This document shows, one piece after another, positions 36,180 through 47,225 of a stretch of 64,000 nucleotides of DNA; the stretch's first letter is position 1; each line of letters begins with the position of its first letter. The position numbers and the translations under genes are program-made. The notes under the pieces are model-generated. The model was not told the DNA's origin. It was given only the letters and a program-made list of their open reading frames with translations, and ran no database searches. The stretch lies in NCBI GenBank assembly GCA_023653785.1, contig JAMKCH010022247.1, positions 1 to 64,000 on the forward strand, written 5' to 3'. The stretch comes from Ophioderma brevispina (taxonomy: Eukaryota > Echinodermata > Ophiuroidea > Amphilepidida > Ophiodermatidae).

Positions 36180-37642
36180 TGGAGCGGATTCCGCCCCCAG
36201 TATCTCGGAAACGGATTGATGAACTATCATATGTGTGGTACCAATGGATAGCTATGACCCTCCCGAGTCCATTGATACCAAAAAAATACAAACATAATCT
36301 AAAAAAATTGCAAAATTCATGGTTTTTCGTTATTTTTTCAAGCAAAAGTTGGATTTTTGGGCCATGATGTGTGTCAAAGTATGCGCACACATGCTCTTAC
36401 TACAAATAAATCAAATAAATAAGATAAAACATAATGTAACTGCATCCTTAGCACAAAAAACTGGATTTCTGCTGTTCCGTGTAATTTCAATGGGAAATAG
36501 CTTTTCTTCGCACGCAGTGCGCGATTACGTAACGCCGCGTCATAACCGTAGGTCCGATTTTGTTCAAAATGGTCTTAAATCGAGCGCAAGGCTTCAAAGA
36601 AAAACGTCATGCAGTTTCGGCGTGAAAAAATAACAAATAGGTGAGATACGACAAAAAATGTCGAGGGGGCGGATTCCCCCGCCCCCGGGCTAAATAACAT
36701 AACTAACGAATCTAACATTTTCAACGATGTTTCAGATGGTCTCTTTGCTTCTGAAAACACAGGCTAGGACACCAGAATCATGCCTGTATTATGAGGCCTG
36801 TTTAGTGGGTGCAAAGGGATCCTTCTCAATCATGGTCCCGGTTGCCATTTGCCCATTTTGATTTTTTTGCACCTGCAGTCCATTTTTATATTTAAAGTGC
36901 TAAAGTATTGAATTGTTCACCCATCCCAAAAATTGTGTAAATAGAGAAACATCTGATTAATCAAATAGAGGGGAAAGTTAGGTCCACCTATGGGGTTATT
37001 TATGAAAAGACATTTGAGTTACAAGTAAAAAGTATAAAGCTCAATAGTAACTCAGGAAATAAAATGGGCAATACAGCCCAAACATAATGAAACAAAATAG
37101 CAATGCAATAAATAGCCGTCCAAAACAAAAACAAACCCAAATTGCATAGCATGAACATGTAAATTAAACAAAGTGAAAACTTCGTTTACAGAAAAAATGT
37201 TTTTTACACAACAATTTCCAACTGAATAAGAATTAGCAGTTCGAATATCAACAGAACACTTTCCATAGGTCTAGGCAAGGTACAAAATCAGAATTGAAGA
37301 AAGAATTGGTTCTTGCACCGCCATGGCAAAAATCTATTGTGATTTACTTAAACAAGACTTTTGTGAAAGAACTCTACGATAGGTTGGACCCCCTCCATTT
37401 TTGGGCGCCATTTTTGGCAATAGGCTAGCCAATTTTGGATTTCAAAGTTGTTTCCAATCATTTCTTTCTCATGCCCGAAAACCTATTTGTAGACACTAAA
37501 ATTAAGAGAAAAGGCCATTATATAACTTTATTATATTTGACGCCAAATGGGAGCACCCCCGGAATGGCCACTTTGAATCGTGTTCCTCGGAAGATTTTAC
37601 CCTAGAATCACTGTAACATAAAGTTAACACCATTTCCCAGCT

Positions 37643-38284
37643 GTTGGGTCCTGTGAGGCCTGATATACTATTGTGGTCTCTTGATAAACTAAGTTTAACC
37701 AAATGAAAAGTTTTAAGAGAAAAACTCTAAGTCAACGTTTAATTTGTCATACAAACAATCCTCGATGTGTCGCAAATAATTTTAGGTAATCGATTCCGAC
37801 ATCTTTGCGAACATTTTAGCGCCAAAACAATAGCCAAGCCCGCCACAACCTACGCGGGGGGGGTGGGGGTTGGTAAAGCCGCCAAATTTTAGGAGTAGAG
37901 GGTTGGTTAAACCTCTAGTAACTTTAACGCTAACTTTTCAATTTTAAGTTAATTTTTCTTTCTCATTTTTGACCTTACAATCCAGTATAAAACTATTGTT
38001 TGTGTGATTTTAGAACAAAATTAACGATACTTTAGAACGAATTTTGCGAGGGGCCCCCCTAGCCGTCATAGAAGGAATGCGCTAGGAATGTTGGTACTTC
38101 TTTTGGTACGAATTGACACTGAAATCATCGTCCCGGGGAGGTTCGGCATGGAAAATAATTTATGGGAGGTCCAGCCCCCCCCCCCCTCCCCCCACTTAAC
38201 CTGTGTTACCAACGTAAATATCCTGGTTGGAACCGGGTTAATGAAATGCAGGGGATGCATCAACATTCAATTATGATGACCATG
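37643..38284. other. CILP intron, C/G-run rich
   Basis: Part of the 17-kb TSP1 to carboxypeptidase-like intron. Short C and G runs at 37855-37870 and 38175-38200 resemble MITE interiors, but no ends are seen. Confidence 0.4.
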
Positions 38285-38640
38285 TCTCGAAATTGTCAAA
38301 AAAGGACCTGCTAGATAGAAACGATTCTGAATAGTCCTTCCTTTGAGTTTTCAAACTACTTAGAAAGGCCCATTACTCAAAGGCCCGTGATTCAGAAAAT
38401 ATCCCGACTTTTGTCAGAAAATAATCTGACTGACGGGTCTTCTGAATAACGGGCCGTTTTACCACAATAAAACAACCCATGAGTAGGGTCTTTTAAATAA
38501 AATACAACAAAAAGCCCACTATTCAAAAATCCCTTTATTCAGAACCCGCTATTCAGAAAATTCCTAAATATCGGGCCTTTCCTGTTAAGTGGGTGTTTCT
38601 GAATAGTGGTTCTTCTGAGTAATAGGTCTTCTTGACTCGC
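38285..38640. repeat. Hairpin-forming short-unit array, second copy
   Basis: This has the same unit type as 31258-31705: GGCCCATTACTCAAAGG and CCCGTGATTCAGAA, then CTGACTGACGGGTCTTCTGA, again CCCGCTATTCAGAA and the reversed form TTCTGAATAGTGG. Orientation flips at least twice. Confidence 0.75.
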
Positions 38641-39179
38641 ACCTTCACCCCCCCCCCCCCACACACAACACACACACAAGGTTTGTCTCTGAAGTGCAAT
38701 CGTGGGTTATTCATGGTAATTTAAAATAAGGATTTGTTCAATGGATTGATATAAACAAAATCAGTCATGTTGCCTGAACATTTTACCAAACAACTTGCTT
38801 TTCTTCCCCTGGCCATGTATATTGGGGTTGTGTATGGTTTCACCTACATTCATTGGTAATCCGGTAATCTTTTACATCAGGTAATCTACAAACAAATGAA
38901 CAATAACAACAATAAAAAGTGACCACAGAAAATAAAAAAAAAATTGACACTGCAACTAAGAGAGACCTAACATAAACTGGAATGAAATACTGAAACAGCA
39001 ATGATAATCTCACATGCTGAGGACTAGGGGTAGACACCATTATAATTATACCAACAAGAAGGTACCAACACCACAGGCATACACAAGTGAACAAGAACCC
39101 AGATGACACTAATAGGATATCAGGTAGGGAGACCACGGGGTGAGATAAAGTATTGACTGGCAAACCACAGTATGGCAAC

Positions 39180-39903
39180 CTCCACGTATCAAATCAAGGG
39201 CGAGTTTCACGCGCTGTGTATCGATTTTCCTCGCCATAATGTCGAGTTTGCCACGTTATTATTCCGAGTTTACCAGCGCGATCTGTCCCCAGTTTGCCCT
39301 CTATACTCCGAGTTTGTGCTCTCTATAATGGTGAGTTTGACATAAATCATGTCCATTTTTTCCTATGTCAGAAAAAATCACATCCCGAGTTTCAAAATCA
39401 TGTCGAGTTTTCCCGCGCACGGTCGAGTTTCACGCGCTGTGTATCGAAGTTTTACTCCTCGCCATATGTCGAGTGTGCCGTTATAATATGTCGATTTACA
39501 GCGCTAGCTGTCCAGTTTTGCCTCTATAACATCGAGTTTTGCTCTCTAATTGGTTGAGTTGACATAACTCATGTCCACAGTTTTCCTCACTTTCCAGACA
39601 AAAAATCATGCCGGGTTTCAAAATCATGTCGAGTTTTGCTCATTTTGAGAAAAACTCATGTCCAGTTTTCAGCATGTTGAAAAAAATCATGTCCAGTTTT
39701 TTAAAACTTGGCATGATTTTATTGTGGACATGATTTATTCTGGACATGATTTATTCTGGACACGATATATGAAACTCGGCACATAGAGTTCAAACTGGAT
39801 AGGCAACGCTGTAAACTCGACATATAGCGGGTGTAAACTCAATATACAGGCATGAAACTCGACATGCGAGGGGAAACTCGCCATGATTTGATACGTGGAG
39901 CCT
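39180..39903. mobile_element. Foldback element built from CGAGTTT units
   Basis: The ends are CTCCACGTATCAAATCA and TGATTTGATACGTGGAG, inverted repeats extended by GGCGAGTTTC. The left two thirds carry many copies of GTCGAGTTT and TCATGTCCA(G)TTTT on the plus strand. The right third carries the same units reversed (AAACTCGACAT). No coding sequence. Confidence 0.8.
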
Positions 39904-41204
39904 GCCATTACACCAGGCCACGACGGCCTGTAACACTAACATACAAAGCTGTGGTTAAATGACCCAACTTTGGGAAAAATGAGGGAAAGAAAACGGCAAA
40001 ATTCAAGGGCACTGCCAAGTTTGGTGTCATTGTTAGATAAGGCATTTTCCTTCCCAATCAAGTTAGATTCGTCTCCAAATTAACTTTAAGAAATACGGCG
40101 TTACAAAACATCCAAGTTTTCAAAACAACTAAAATCAATCTAACTCATCTTAGGAAACATGCTATCTCCGATTTTATTGGACTGGAAAATACTCAGAATT
40201 CGGCTGTATCGAATCACTCTCTTTGGTTTCGTCTCCACATAAAACAAACCACTGCGCATCGGGGATATACTTCTGCGCACAGGGTCATATATTGTTCAAC
40301 TGAGCGTGCCCGCTTCTGTCGGCGATGATCATGGAACATGAAAGAGTACTCCCTGCGAGAAGAAGTGGCCTTTGTTGGTCAATGCTTTTACAATAAGTGC
40401 AAGTGATTAAGTTGGGATAACGGAATTGCGTAATGCACTATGGAAGAGCTTTTCCTTCTCTCCTACCTCAGGACTGACCTAAGTTTAACATGGACATGAT
40501 AGAGAGGACAACCAACGCGAAAACCACCAAGTACCCCTATTTCGATTACCCATTCATCTCGACAAAGCCAGGCATCGATGTGTATCATGTGGCATACACG
40601 AGACGTTGTGATCTATATCTCTTTTCCGCGGTCGATTCAGTGACTACCGGGAAAAATCTGTCCACAAAACTTTGTAATTTGACCGGGGTTGACCCCTGAC
40701 TGTAGGGGTTGTTGGAAAGCGACAGTTCCCTTCAATTTCCACTTTTTTGGCAAGTTGTTGTGTTCACCAAATTAGAGGAGAATTTTGTTAAGAATACCGA
40801 AAACCACATCAAATTCCGTCCTTCTTTGTGGAGCTACGACTGTAGAAAATAAGCTGGCATTTTGAGGGTTTGTGACCCGTTAATTGTAAAAATATTGTTG
40901 AAAATTAATATGAAAAGCTCCAATCACTTCCGACACTTGAGAAACGGTGTTATGAAAGTTCAAGTACCTGTAACAAAGTAAAACTTGAAATGGTTGACCA
41001 AGCGCGCCCCCTGAGTGGAATTCTACGTCGAAAACCCACCAAATTGTATTATTTTAACTTCCGGTTATGTTGAATTTTCTTTACCCGTTGTGGGGTTTGA
41101 TAGACGAGACCATGTCGAACTGATTCCAATGTCTGTTTCATCGAATTATGCATGGGAAAAGTTCATACTTTATACCTAAATTAAATATACATTTACAGAT
41201 CAAT
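39904..41204. other. CILP intron, no recognisable feature
   Basis: A 69-codon frame at 40490-40699 has no recognised domain. The DNA around it is less AT-rich than the neighbours. No further structure noted. Confidence 0.4.
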
Positions 41205-41720
41205 AACACTCGTCTTCCGAAGGGGGGAGGGAGTTGTTACCGCTCTTTCTTTTTTCGCCTCCTAAAACCCCATTTTCGGTTGTCCAAGAGTTGATTGTAA
41301 TTGGCCAATTGACATTTTATGTTCCGTTTCATGGGGGCCCCCGCACAATCAAAAAAAAAACTACCGGGGTATAGCCAACGGTTAAAGGGTGATCCCAAAG
41401 TGGTGGATAGGGGGTGGCAACCCCCCCCCCCCATTTCGGGAGGGAAACTACCAACACGCCTAGTACGTTACAGCCAGGGAATATTCCACAGACATTGATT
41501 TTAGTTGCAATAGATAGCAAGGTTCATCTTTCCTTTGATACCAAAAATGAGTACCAATTTCAAATTGACGTCTAAACGTCTCTACATGGGTGAAAAATGT
41601 TTACGTGTTACGATATTATTTCTTTGCCACTAAATTTGCAAATAACAATGTGTCTTCATTATTATGCAGTAGTTTTCATCTTTATACCTTATGCGTCTAG
41701 TGACGTCATCAGAAAATTCG
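41205..41720. mobile_element. piggyBac-like MITE (diverged copy)
   Basis: AACACTCGTCTTCCGAAGGG matches the left end of copy A. It is followed by the shared order TTGTAATTGGCCAATTGACA, CCGGGGTATAGCC, GGTGATCCCAAAG, AGTACCAA and TGACGTCA (41701-41708). The right end is not found. Confidence 0.5.
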
Positions 41721-42164
41721 ATCATCTCTAACTTTGGGATTGAGCATTTTAGGGGAGTAGCTTAATTCTAGTTGACTCTGGTTATTTACTACACAAAAAT
41801 ATGATATTTCTCAAATCGCTGAATCTTCTACTTTGAACTTTAAACCTAAGGTCGAAAGAATAGACACAACTATACCCAAGCCCGGAATCAGCGGGCGAGG
41901 GGGGAGACGCCCCAATCTTAAAAGCCCCCCCCCCCAAAAAAATTAAAATGGGCTAAAAAGGCAACAAATATGGTTTTATGTGTTTTTTGGTCGAAAAAAA
42001 GGTTAAAATTTCGGTAGAAAGTATCACTCTTGCCAATTCGCCCCAACCCCCCGCCCCCGGAATCTGAGGGTAAAAAGTCATCCCCCTAAAAATAATCATG
42101 GTTACCGGGCCGACTCGACCCAATTTTCATCATTATTACCGAGACCAATGATGGTGACATTTGA

Positions 42165-42345
42165 CTTCATTTCAAATTTACCTTTTGCTACCCCCCCCCC
42201 CCATTTTTCAATGTCCCCATATTTCCCAGGGTGCACAAAAATTATGAATTCAGCATTCTTAAAACTATAGAAAACATCTTCAAACATTCGCCCCAAAACA
42301 GTCTGATCACATTTTATAACCGTATTTTTGTATTGCCACTACCAT
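42165..42345 (+). repeat. Dispersed repeat, partner of 52093-52260
   Basis: GACTTCATTTCAAATTTAC, AAAACTATAGAAAACATCTT and CATTTTATAACCGTA are matched in order by GACTTGATTTCAAATTTAC, CAAACTATAGAAAAACATC and CATTTATAATTATA. Confidence 0.55.
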
Positions 42346-42863
42346 GACTACAGTTTTTCATATTTTTCATACCTAGTGTTGTCGTAGTTAGATTTTCTCC
42401 CCTGTTTTCTGCGCGTTAGCCTGAAATTGCCAAAATTGTTACAAAATTTTTTCCCCGTATGCCCCGCGCCACTTTCCGAAGAGCACTTTCCTCCGGCTAT
42501 AGGGCAAGTTATCGCATACTTAAGGCGCTTATTTGGATCGTGGTAGGATTTAATAGCAAAAGGCGGCTACGTGATAAGGTCTTTGAAACTCGGTGTTGTT
42601 TGTCCTCCTCTCTGTTAGGTCCATGGTTGTTAAATGAACCGCGTTTCAGTATACACACACCGATGCAGTAAAATGTTGTGTTTAAACATTCTCGTGTCAT
42701 GCAATTCATGATTGACCGCGCCACAACTGACCCTTCTGAGTCAAAACACAGTTCTGTGCATATAATTATGACAGCACTCAAACTCTCATGCATTCCCAAT
42801 CAAACGTGGGTCCCACTGCCTAAAAATAGCCATGCATAGTTGCAATGTCAACGTAAGTAAACG

Positions 42864-43570
42864 TTAACCTCGTCTACCGAAGGGGTGGTTTACCCCTCTC
42901 CCTCCTTCAGGTTTTTTCCCCCGGCTTCCTAACCCTCCTTTTTTTGGTGCCAATTATTTGATGGATTGTCATTGACATTTCTGCTCTTTTCATCCAAAAC
43001 AAACATCCACCGGGGTAGGGTAAGAATAGCTGGTGATCCCAAAGTGATGGATGGTGGTGGCAACACCCCCTCCCCTTCGGGGAGAATTACTGCAACGTGC
43101 CTAGCAGGCGCCTGATTTTGGTACCAATAGATAGCTATGGTTCCTCCTCTTTCATTGATACAAAATGAGTACAACATGCATAGCATTACTTCACAATGGC
43201 GGTCATAAAGTTCGCATGTATCAAAATTGTCCAATTTGCATAGACACACGAAAACTTCTATTTCATGGGATTTTGGAGCTACTTGATGGGAAATGACTAG
43301 TTTTATATAATGAGCGGCTTTTAGTGCTAAATAATGTTTTGAGTCGCTACAATTGCGAATAGCAATTTCCACCCTATATCAGTATTTTCCTAATTTCCGG
43401 CAACATATACATCCATAGTGACTTCATACTGGGGATGGTTGTCGTATTTGGTATCCCCCACCCCACCCCCCCAAAAAAGCCAATGGCACGAAGAAACTCT
43501 AAAGCTACCCGGTGGTACCAAATTTACAGGAATCGAAAGTTCAGTAACGAAAATCACCCCCTTAGGGATC
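42864..43570. mobile_element. piggyBac-like MITE (copy C, right end missing)
   Basis: TTAACCTCGTCTACCGAAGG starts it. Shared landmarks follow in the order of copy A: CATCCACCGGGGTAG, GGTGATCCCAAAGTGATGG, ACCAATAGATAGCTATGG. The TGACGTCA sites are decayed (GTGACTTCA). It stops near ATCTATATTACTAAAAA, where another repeat begins. Confidence 0.55.
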
Positions 43571-43584
43571 TATATTACTAAAAA

Positions 43585-44172
43585 AACAACTTTCTTTGTT
43601 TGTTTGTGGGTTTGTTTGTTTGTTTGTCCGGCTATGCGTTTTCGCCGTCCCCTTTAACTACGGATTGAATTTGGTATGGTGGTAGAGCGTTGACGTACGA
43701 GGTATTGTGGTCACGTTTTCGAGGGGTCATTTGGGGTCAAAGGTCATCCTGGGTCATTATTTGGTACTTGGGCGTGCTTTGACGTATGGATATGAATTTT
43801 GGTATGGTGGTAGAGCTCCGACGTACGTATGTTGTGGTCACATTTTCGATGGGTCATTTGGGGTCAAAGGTAATCCAGGAGTCATTATTGGGTAACTTGG
43901 GCGTGCTTTGACGTATGGATATGAGTTTTGGTATGGTGGTAGAGTTTTGCCGTACAAGGTTTGTGGGTATGTTTTCGATTGGTCATTTGTGGGTCAAAGG
44001 TCATCCAGGGGTCATTATTTAGTAACTTGGCCATGCTTAATGACTTACTTAAATGTCCGGGCTGCTAATTAGGTCGAATACAGTGCCTTCTGAAAACATT
44101 CCAGTATACTCATCTAGCTGGTATACTCAGCTAGCGGGGGCCCGCGCGCAGCGAGGGCTCCCCGCTAGTTTA
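43585..44172. mobile_element. Repeat with three ~128-bp internal units carrying DR1-like sites
   Basis: A TTTGTTTG-rich head is followed by three units, each with GGTATGGTGGTAGAG, GGGTCAAAGGTCATCC (starting 43734, 43861 and 43991) and GGGTCATTATT. The tail has GCTAGCGGGGGCCCGCGCG and CCCCGCTAG, an inverted pair. No coding capacity is seen. Confidence 0.7.
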
Positions 44173-44976
44173 AAACAATAGGAAGGATCTCCCGTATGTG
44201 AAACACTTTAATCAACCTGACCATGATATTAGTCATGCCCAAATTACTGGCATTGAACAAATTCGCACCAAAACCGGTCACATAATCATGATGCGCGAAT
44301 CATTTTGGATTGCTAAATTTCATTCTATTGTTCCGTGGGGAATAAATGTCGACGAGTAGAGGCCCCCTTTCCCATATACTTTGTTTTCGTGTATTCGCAT
44401 GCATTAGTGTCTATTGGTGTGTGCTTCTTAGTGTATTAGCATACGTGTGCTTGTGCCCGCGTGTTAGCGCGTTGTGTCATTATGTGTGTGTGCGTGTATG
44501 TGTGTGTTTGGTAGTGTTTGTGTCTGGGTGTGTGAGGGTATGTCGCTTGTCCCGGTTCGTTATTTTCACCAATGCCCGCACGAACAAACTTCTTCGTAAT
44601 AAATACAAATGAAGAGGCGCCGCCCATTACGCTCATTACTGAATGGTGACGTCATATTTGTGATACAGCTTGGGAAGATTTCGGAAATTCTGCACTGTGT
44701 GTTCATGACGTTCGAGAGACTTCTTAGACCTCAGGTGGTCAAAATTATATGCGCAATGATAATGGAAAAATCTCGGCTATTGGAAGCTGAAAACAGAATT
44801 CAAATCAGACTTTCCGTGGGAGAATGTTGGTGTTGTTTTGTGTTAGTAACGTTGCGCCATGAGTCAATCCCAGAAATTGGGGGCTGAAAAGGCACTATGA
44901 TTATGCGCGATATAATGTGTCGGTGTCACTTGGTCAATTCTGAACACACCGTCTCGTCTATGCAGCCAGGGTGACA

Positions 44977-45060
44977 TTAAACCTCGTCTACCTGAGCCAT
45001 TTTTGTAACAAAATTTTTAGTAATATAGATTTCCAATATTGTTAAAACGCGTGTAGAGAG
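44977..45060 (-). mobile_element. piggyBac-like MITE end, reversed
   Basis: TTAAACCTCGTCTACCTGAG followed by TTTTTGTAACAAAATTTTTA matches the right terminus of copy A in reverse complement. It marks an insertion next to the Penelope-like fragment. Confidence 0.45.
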
Positions 45061-45139
45061 TAGGGGTGGTTTTTCCTGTATATTGGCGATTGTATTTTTG
45101 GCACGTGATAACGTAGATGACAAGGATGATTTGCACGTG

Positions 45140-45369
45140 ATATCACTTGTAATGGGAAAGGTTTCCTTAGTGACAGAACTGGTTATTTTTTTACTTTCTT
45201 TTGCAAAGCCGTGAAGGATACATTTCTTGGAAGCGCAATTAAAGAACCCCGTGGGAGAGGCTTGATCTGAAAGGGAATGATTTTTAATTTTAGCAGAGAC
45301 AAGGAGGTCCCGTAAATTACGAGGACTTCTGTAAGCAATGATAGGCGGCTCCGGGAAGATGCCCTTCAA
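45140..45369 (-). mobile_element. Fragment of a Penelope-like or related GIY-YIG retroelement
   Basis: The minus-strand frame reads PIIAYRSPRNLRDLLVSAKI, then GFFNCASKKCILHGF and DITCKSS. The arrangement 'x-R-x-P-x-N-L-R-D-L-L-V-x-A' followed by a C-x(4)-C-x(2)-C-like cluster and an S/T-rich stretch is the linker that precedes the GIY-YIG domain in Penelope-type and some other retroelements. The GIY-YIG part is lost. One side abuts the foldback element starting at 45374 and the other a piggyBac-like end near 44977-45050, so it was cut by both. Confidence 0.55.
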
Positions 45370-45373
45370 AGAT

Positions 45374-46251
45374 CGTCATGTGAGTGCAACAAAGTCGTAA
45401 CTGACATTTTTGGCGAAATTGAGTTATTTATATTATATGAAAAAATACTTAATTACGCTTAATTTGATACATCAAGTGATAGTCTCAATTTATTGCAGAG
45501 TTATTAAGCTAAATAGGCCTATTTAGGTGTAGATACGACTTTGTTGCACTCAAAATTGAATTTCCCGTGTCGTGCAACCAAGTCGTAACTGGTAGATACG
45601 ACTTTGTTGCACGACACGGGAAAACTAGTATGCAGATACGACATTTCATTTCTTGTAAAGCGATGGTTTTTTAAAAAGGTGTCTAAGTAAAAAGAATCTC
45701 CCAAAATATTTTGTGAAAAGAGCAAATTCATTTTTTACCAGATTTATGCTAATTTATGCTAATTTCGGCACAAAAAACCTTAAAAACATATCAAAAAATG
45801 TAGTTACGACCCTTTTCCACTCAATATTACGCTCAGTACTTAATTAATTTACAAAAGTAATGAATACGCATAATTTAACATATATTTCAAGTGTAAGGCT
45901 CAGTTTATTGCAGAGTTATTAGGCCAATTAGGCCTAATTAGGTGTAGATACGACTTTGTTGCACTCAAAATTGAATTTCCCGTGTCGTGCAACAAAGTCG
46001 TAACTGGTAGATACGACTTTGTTGCACGACACGGGAAATCATGTGTGTAGTTACGCCATTTTAATTAGCCAATTACTTCTTAATTAGTCGACTTAAGTGG
46101 GAAATGAAATATTTATAAGATATTTAAAAAAATACATTTTTATCGTGTGTAAGAATTATTTTCATTTGAAATGTCACAAAAGAATGACAAACAAAAATGC
46201 TTCTCCTGCAAAATGAAAATGTAGATACGACTTTGTTGCACTTACATGACG
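45374..46251. mobile_element. Palindrome-rich foldback element
   Basis: Terminal inverted repeats of about 29 bp: CGTCATGTGAGTGCAACAAA on the left and, reversed, CGTCATGTAAGTGCAACAAA on the right. The same core GTGCAACAAAGTCGTA recurs inside in both orientations. Two internal hairpins are 45561-45623 (27-bp stem, one mismatch) and 45976-46038 (27-bp stem, perfect), each with the 9-base loop ACTGGTAGA. The interior is roughly two diverged tandem halves. No coding sequence. Confidence 0.8.
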
Positions 46252-46379
46252 AGATGGTGAAGAGTGAAGGACAGAAAGGTGGGTTTGAATGAAGGTTGAA
46301 AAATCGTGGATTATAGGTGATGACTAGGAGAACTCTCTTGTTTGGCGGCTTATCTTTGTATTGCAGGAGATCATTCCGT

Positions 46380-47225
46380 TGTTTCTGTTCAGAACGATGG
46401 GTTTGATTGTCAACTAGATTGGGTTTATAACCACGATTATAATTTAGAGTGCTGTTGTCTTTATGTACCCTGTAATGTTATCTCTCCAGTGCCTTTTCTG
46501 TCTTCATCTCCTGCCTTTCCCCTTTCTTGACTGCCACCCTAAAGTCGATCTTTTTGTCCATCTGTTGTTTTGTGTTCTGGATACATGCCCTGTCAATTTC
46601 CCTTTTGTTTCTCTTTCACCTAAGTTCCTGTGTGGCAAACTCTTTCTCTAACGTAATATGAAGCATATTTCTTTTCTCTTTGGGCTGTAATTAATTTATG
46701 TTCAATATCCTTATAGTAGTTGACAATGTCTCAGCTAGATAAATCATAGTTGTCAGGACACATATTTTCTTAGGGACATAGGAATGCTCTTATCAGTCAA
46801 TAGGTTTTGTGCATTTCAAAGCATCCCCACCCTGCATTTATTCGGGTGAGGTCGTCCTCGGCTGTGTTGGAGTGCATTTTCTGTGGTTTTTTCACATATA
46901 TCTATAGCTTTCTCATTTGGATGATTCTCTACTGCAATCGTGTCCTTTGTCTCAGAGTTGGTCATAAACCTTGCTTTACCTTTATGCATCTGTAATCCAA
47001 CCTGTTTACTTTATCTATTCAAGCTATTCAGATCCTTTACTACAGAATTCATTGTCAAATCGATATCCTCTGCAAATCTTAGGTCTCTTAACATCTGTTC
47101 ATCAATGTTAATTCCGTTTTCTTGTAGGTTGGATTTCTTGCAGATGTCTTCTTCAGGCATCTTTCTTTCTGAGAGCTTTCCTCCTTGTGTCCAGATCTTT
47201 AATATCTCTGTCTTCTTCATCTAGC
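46380..47225 (-). mobile_element. RTE-clade LINE remnant (reverse transcriptase and C-terminal region)
   Basis: Minus-strand fragments follow the RTE/BovB order. Sequence reading GINIDEQMLRDLRFAEDI lies at 47011-47220, followed by VGLQMHKGKARFMTNS near 46950-46990. Then comes the distinctive RTE tail: GHVSRTQNNRWTKR near 46546-46590 and HWRDNIT near 46478-46500. The catalytic loop is FAED (about 47065-47076) where active elements have FADD, so it would be dead even without the frame breaks. The tail frame continues to roughly 46400. The 5' endonuclease portion is absent. Confidence 0.82.

Larger units (their letters stand above)
34187..37642. mobile_element. Large foldback element (about 3.5 kb) with tandem core
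   Basis: The ends are AGCTGGGAAATGGTGTT and AACACCATTTCCCAGCT. Inverted arms extend inward: GGAACACGATTCA with GGGGGTGCTCCCATTTG-like sequence on both sides, CGGGCAT / ATGCCCG, then GGTGCAAAAAAA and CTGGTGTCCTAG pairs near 34590-34720 and 36770-36890. The middle holds a ~170-bp tandem array (35540-36065) and homopolymer blocks (36113-36179). The 233-codon minus frame at 35529-36230 is a translation of the array, not a gene. Confidence 0.75.

Noticed and set aside
35529..36230. 233-codon minus-strand open frame
   Set aside because: It is a translation of the ~170-bp tandem array and of homopolymer runs (poly-Pro/Phe), so it is not a gene.
31258..38640. CRISPR-like array (short regular repeats)
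   Set aside because: Units are contiguous, variable and flip strand. There are no unique spacers, and the DNA is from an animal.
43418..43657. 79-codon frame with a hydrophobic tail
   Set aside because: It crosses from a piggyBac-like MITE into a TTTG-rich repeat head.
44346..44612. 88-codon Cys/Val-rich frame
   Set aside because: It is a reading of TG-rich low-complexity DNA.
45519..45731. 70-codon minus frame over the hairpin region
   Set aside because: It is produced by the palindromic repeat units of the foldback element.
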